The notes below the pieces were generated by a model, which was not told the origin of the DNA, did no database searches, and saw only the letters and a program-made list of their open reading frames with translations. Below are positions 62,142 to 64,000 of a stretch of 64,000 nucleotides of DNA, one piece after another. Source of the stretch: CAWBXL01 sp963837365. Lineage in GTDB: Bacteria > Acidobacteriota > Terriglobia > Terriglobales > Acidobacteriaceae. The stretch lies in contig CAWIMW010000006.1 of the NCBI GenBank assembly GCA_963837365.1, positions 186,001 to 250,000 of the forward strand, in the 5' to 3' direction. Each line of letters starts with the position of its first letter. Position 1 is the stretch's first letter. Made by a program: the position numbers and the translations under genes.

Positions 62142-62161
62142 GTTTGAGGCACCCCCACAAT

Positions 62162-62716
62162 ATGGAGACAACATTCACTCCCGAACAGTTGCGCACGGTG
62201 ATCCCAACCGAGCAAGTGCAAAAGCGGGTGCGCGAAATCGGGCGCCAGATTTCCGCCGATTATCAGGGAAAAACTATCCATGCTCTGGCCGTGTTGGAAA
62301 ACGGATTCATGTTCATGGCCGACCTTGTCCGCTGGATCGAAGTCCCAGTCATCTGCCAGTTCATCAAACCCAAATATCAGCGGGCTGGAAACGGGGCCGA
62401 AAGCATTGAAGAGATTTTCTTCAGCCATCAAGCTGACATTCGTGGGCAACACGTGCTGGTGATCGAAGGCCTGGTGCACTCCGGCGTCACCGGAGAATTC
62501 TTGATGAGCGATCTGCGCGCCCGCGGGGCAGCATCGGTAAAACTGGCAACCTTGGTAGACCGTCAGTCGGCCCGCCGAGTGCAGCTACAGCCCGATTATT
62601 TCGGATTTTTGGTGGATGATGCCTTCCTGATTGGCTACGGCTTGGGGTCGCCGGAGCAGACGCATCGCAATCTTCCCTATTTGGCTGTCCCAAATGCAAG
62701 CGGCTCTGTGACTTAG
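62162..62716 (+). CDS. hpt: Hypoxanthine phosphoribosyltransferase-family protein
   Basis: A 184-residue type I phosphoribosyltransferase. Position between tilS and ftsH, length and the IHALAVLENGFMFMADLVR and VDRQSARRVQLQPDYFGFLVDDAFLIGYG segments mark it as Hpt. The PRPP loop is unusual: VIEGLVHSGVT (residues 100-110) instead of VEDIIDTG.T, so the second acid is Gly103 and the general-base Asp is His106. Substrate use may be altered. ATG at 62162. Confidence 0.82.
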   Translation: METTFTPEQLRTVIPTEQVQKRVREIGRQISADYQGKTIHALAVLENGFMFMADLVRWIEVPVICQFIKPKYQRAGNGAESIEEIFFSHQADIRGQHVLVIEGLVHSGVTGEFLMSDLRARGAASVKLATLVDRQSARRVQLQPDYFGFLVDDAFLIGYGLGSPEQTHRNLPYLAVPNASGSVT

Positions 62717-62884
62717 GTCATCAGGCCGGAAGTTCGCTTTATCACGGACGGATGCTATGGAGCGAGTAGAATAGAGAGGGTTATCCTTAAGCTTCACCGA
62801 AATCCGGGAGCCGAGAACGCTCAGCGGGCATCTAAAGTAATAGTCTAGTCATAATAGAAGTGACGCAATTTTAGGAGTCAATTG

Positions 62885-64000
62885 GTGAATTCTACAGTTA
62901 AGACCATTTTGTTCTGGTTGATGATTATCGTCGCCGCTGTCCTTCTCTGGAAAGTGGTGCAGATGAGCACGGGCGGCCCAAAAGAAGTTGAAGCCACCTT
63001 CTCCGATTTTATGACGAAGGTCGACCAGGGCGGCGTTAAGGAAGTCACGGTCAACGGCCAGGAAGTCCGGGGCAAGTATACGGACGGCACTGCCTTCCAC
63101 AGCACAGCGCCTGTCGCTTACCCCGATATGTACAAGGCCTTGCAGGCCAAGGGCGTGAGCGTGACGGTTCGCGATCAAAACAGTGGCAGCTGGACCTTGA
63201 TCCTCAACTTACTGCCGTTTGCGCTGCTGGCGGGGTTGTGGTTTTTCATGATCCGGCAGATGCAGACCGGCGGGAACAAAGCCTTGTCGTTCGGCAAGAG
63301 CCGGGCGCGGCTGCTCTCCATGCAGCAGAAGAAGGTCACGTTCAAAGACGTGGCCGGCGTGGATGAAGCCAAGGAAGAGCTGAAGGAGATCATCGAGTTC
63401 CTGCGTGAGGCGCAGAAATTCCAGAAACTTGGCGGACGTATCCCCAAAGGTGTGTTGCTGGTCGGGCCTCCGGGAACAGGCAAAACGTTGCTGGCCCGTG
63501 CAGTGGCCGGTGAAGCCAACGTTCCTTTCTTCTCTATCTCCGGTTCCGATTTCGTGGAAATGTTTGTCGGCGTCGGGGCCAGCCGGGTCCGCGACCTGTT
63601 TGAGCAGGGAAAGAAGAATGCTCCCTGCATTATCTTCATTGACGAAATTGACGCCGTTGGGCGTCACCGCGGCGCCGGCTTGGGCGGTGGTCACGACGAA
63701 CGTGAACAGACATTGAACCAGTTGCTGGTCGAGATGGATGGGTTCGAATCGAACGAAGGCGTTATTCTGATGGCCGCCACCAACCGTCCAGATGTGCTCG
63801 ATCCAGCGTTGCTGCGGCCGGGGCGCTTTGACCGGCGGGTTGTGGTCAATCGTCCTGATGTACGCGGACGCGAGGAAATTCTCCGGGTACACACCCGCAA
63901 GATTCCCTTGTCAGATGATGTTGATTTGTCCGTGCTGGCTCGCGGCACACCGGGGTTCTCCGGCGCTGATCTGGCCAACATGGTGAACGAAGCCGCCCTG
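62885..64000 (+). CDS. ftsH: ATP-dependent membrane protease FtsH (partial)
   Basis: 372 codons, cut off by the window end. GTG start with AGGAGT upstream. Two membrane helices (about 8-26 and 102-122) flank the periplasmic domain; then the AAA module: Walker A GPPGTGKT at about 194-201, Walker B IIFIDEIDAVG, and SRH NRPDVLDPALLRPGRFDRR. The zinc protease domain lies beyond the end. It degrades membrane and regulatory proteins. Confidence 0.97.
   Translation, partial: MNSTVKTILFWLMIIVAAVLLWKVVQMSTGGPKEVEATFSDFMTKVDQGGVKEVTVNGQEVRGKYTDGTAFHSTAPVAYPDMYKALQAKGVSVTVRDQNSGSWTLILNLLPFALLAGLWFFMIRQMQTGGNKALSFGKSRARLLSMQQKKVTFKDVAGVDEAKEELKEIIEFLREAQKFQKLGGRIPKGVLLVGPPGTGKTLLARAVAGEANVPFFSISGSDFVEMFVGVGASRVRDLFEQGKKNAPCIIFIDEIDAVGRHRGAGLGGGHDEREQTLNQLLVEMDGFESNEGVILMAATNRPDVLDPALLRPGRFDRRVVVNRPDVRGREEILRVHTRKIPLSDDVDLSVLARGTPGFSGADLANMVNEAAL

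Noticed and set aside
61916..62716. Longer version of the hpt frame beginning inside tilS
   Set aside because: The extra N-terminus is a tilS shadow; ATG at 62162 gives the proper length.
1..64000. tRNA genes, CRISPR arrays and complete insertion sequences
   Set aside because: I saw no cloverleaf-like sequence, no regularly spaced repeats and no transposase. A tRNAscan or CRISPR search would settle this.

Overview
The window looks like chromosomal DNA from an Acidobacteriota bacterium, probably class Terriglobia (Koribacter/Sulfotelmatobacter-like). The signs are an M56/BlaR1-type sensor fused to a Soil_cterm (TIGR03435) domain beside a BlaI repressor, a eukaryote-type protein kinase fused to a PD40/TolB propeller, exported M2, M3 and M14 metallopeptidases, and a moderately high GC content. 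Several families of short dispersed hairpin elements sit between the genes. Most of the window is housekeeping. Taxonomy is inferred from gene content only.

Layout. 0-10 kb: DUF2905 membrane protein, membrane protein plus winged-helix regulator, hemL, polysaccharide deacetylase, M2 and M3 peptidases, YtxH-like and cupin proteins, a secreted DUF1579-like protein, and a frameshifted TauE/SafE permease. 10-14 kb: a FitAB/VapBC-type toxin-antitoxin pair, then yceD-rpmF-plsX-fabD (ribosome and fatty-acid/phospholipid initiation). 14-19 kb: a minus-strand TetR-HlyD-ATPase-permease exporter operon with 4-bp overlaps and a palindrome before the TetR gene. 18.7-23.6 kb: an M14 carboxypeptidase facing thrC and a MoaD/ThiS-like gene. 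The thrC leader has a promoter, a SAM-I (S-box) aptamer and a terminator hairpin. 23.6-26.5 kb: a small accessory patch with a multi-pass membrane protein, a large putative antitoxin overlapping a PIN toxin gene, and a HicB remnant ending at a REPIN-like element.

26.5-45 kb: PLD-family lipoprotein, membrane metallophosphoesterase, mnmG, GH57/DUF3536 protein, MsbA-type ABC exporter, lipoprotein MsrA, an alkylation-repair pair (Ada/AraC/AlkA fusion and ogt), a DsbA-like protein, the protein kinase, a DUF2911 protein and rsmG. 45-47.4 kb: two perfect parS sites followed by parA-parB. 47.3-48.2 kb has no convincing gene. 48-64 kb: AhpD-like protein, M56 sensor/BlaI pair with repeated candidate operators, an STN-domain protein, uvrA, Kelch protein, ICMT-like methyltransferase, a sulfatase-fold/TPR protein, DinB-like protein, CPBP protease, then tilS-hpt-ftsH (ftsH cut by the window end).

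The most interesting unit is the SAM-I riboswitch -> thrC -> MoaD-like operon. A methionine-sensing RNA controls an enzyme that acts on O-phosphohomoserine, next to a ubiquitin-like sulfur carrier whose C-terminus is Gly-Gly-Tyr rather than Gly-Gly. This raises the possibility of a protein-thiocarboxylate route to homocysteine/methionine, or SAM control of the branch point between threonine and methionine. Second is the large-antitoxin/PIN module. Third are the dispersed hairpin families, some of which lie in leaders, between operon genes, or (as simple-repeat inserts) in-frame within mnmG and tilS.
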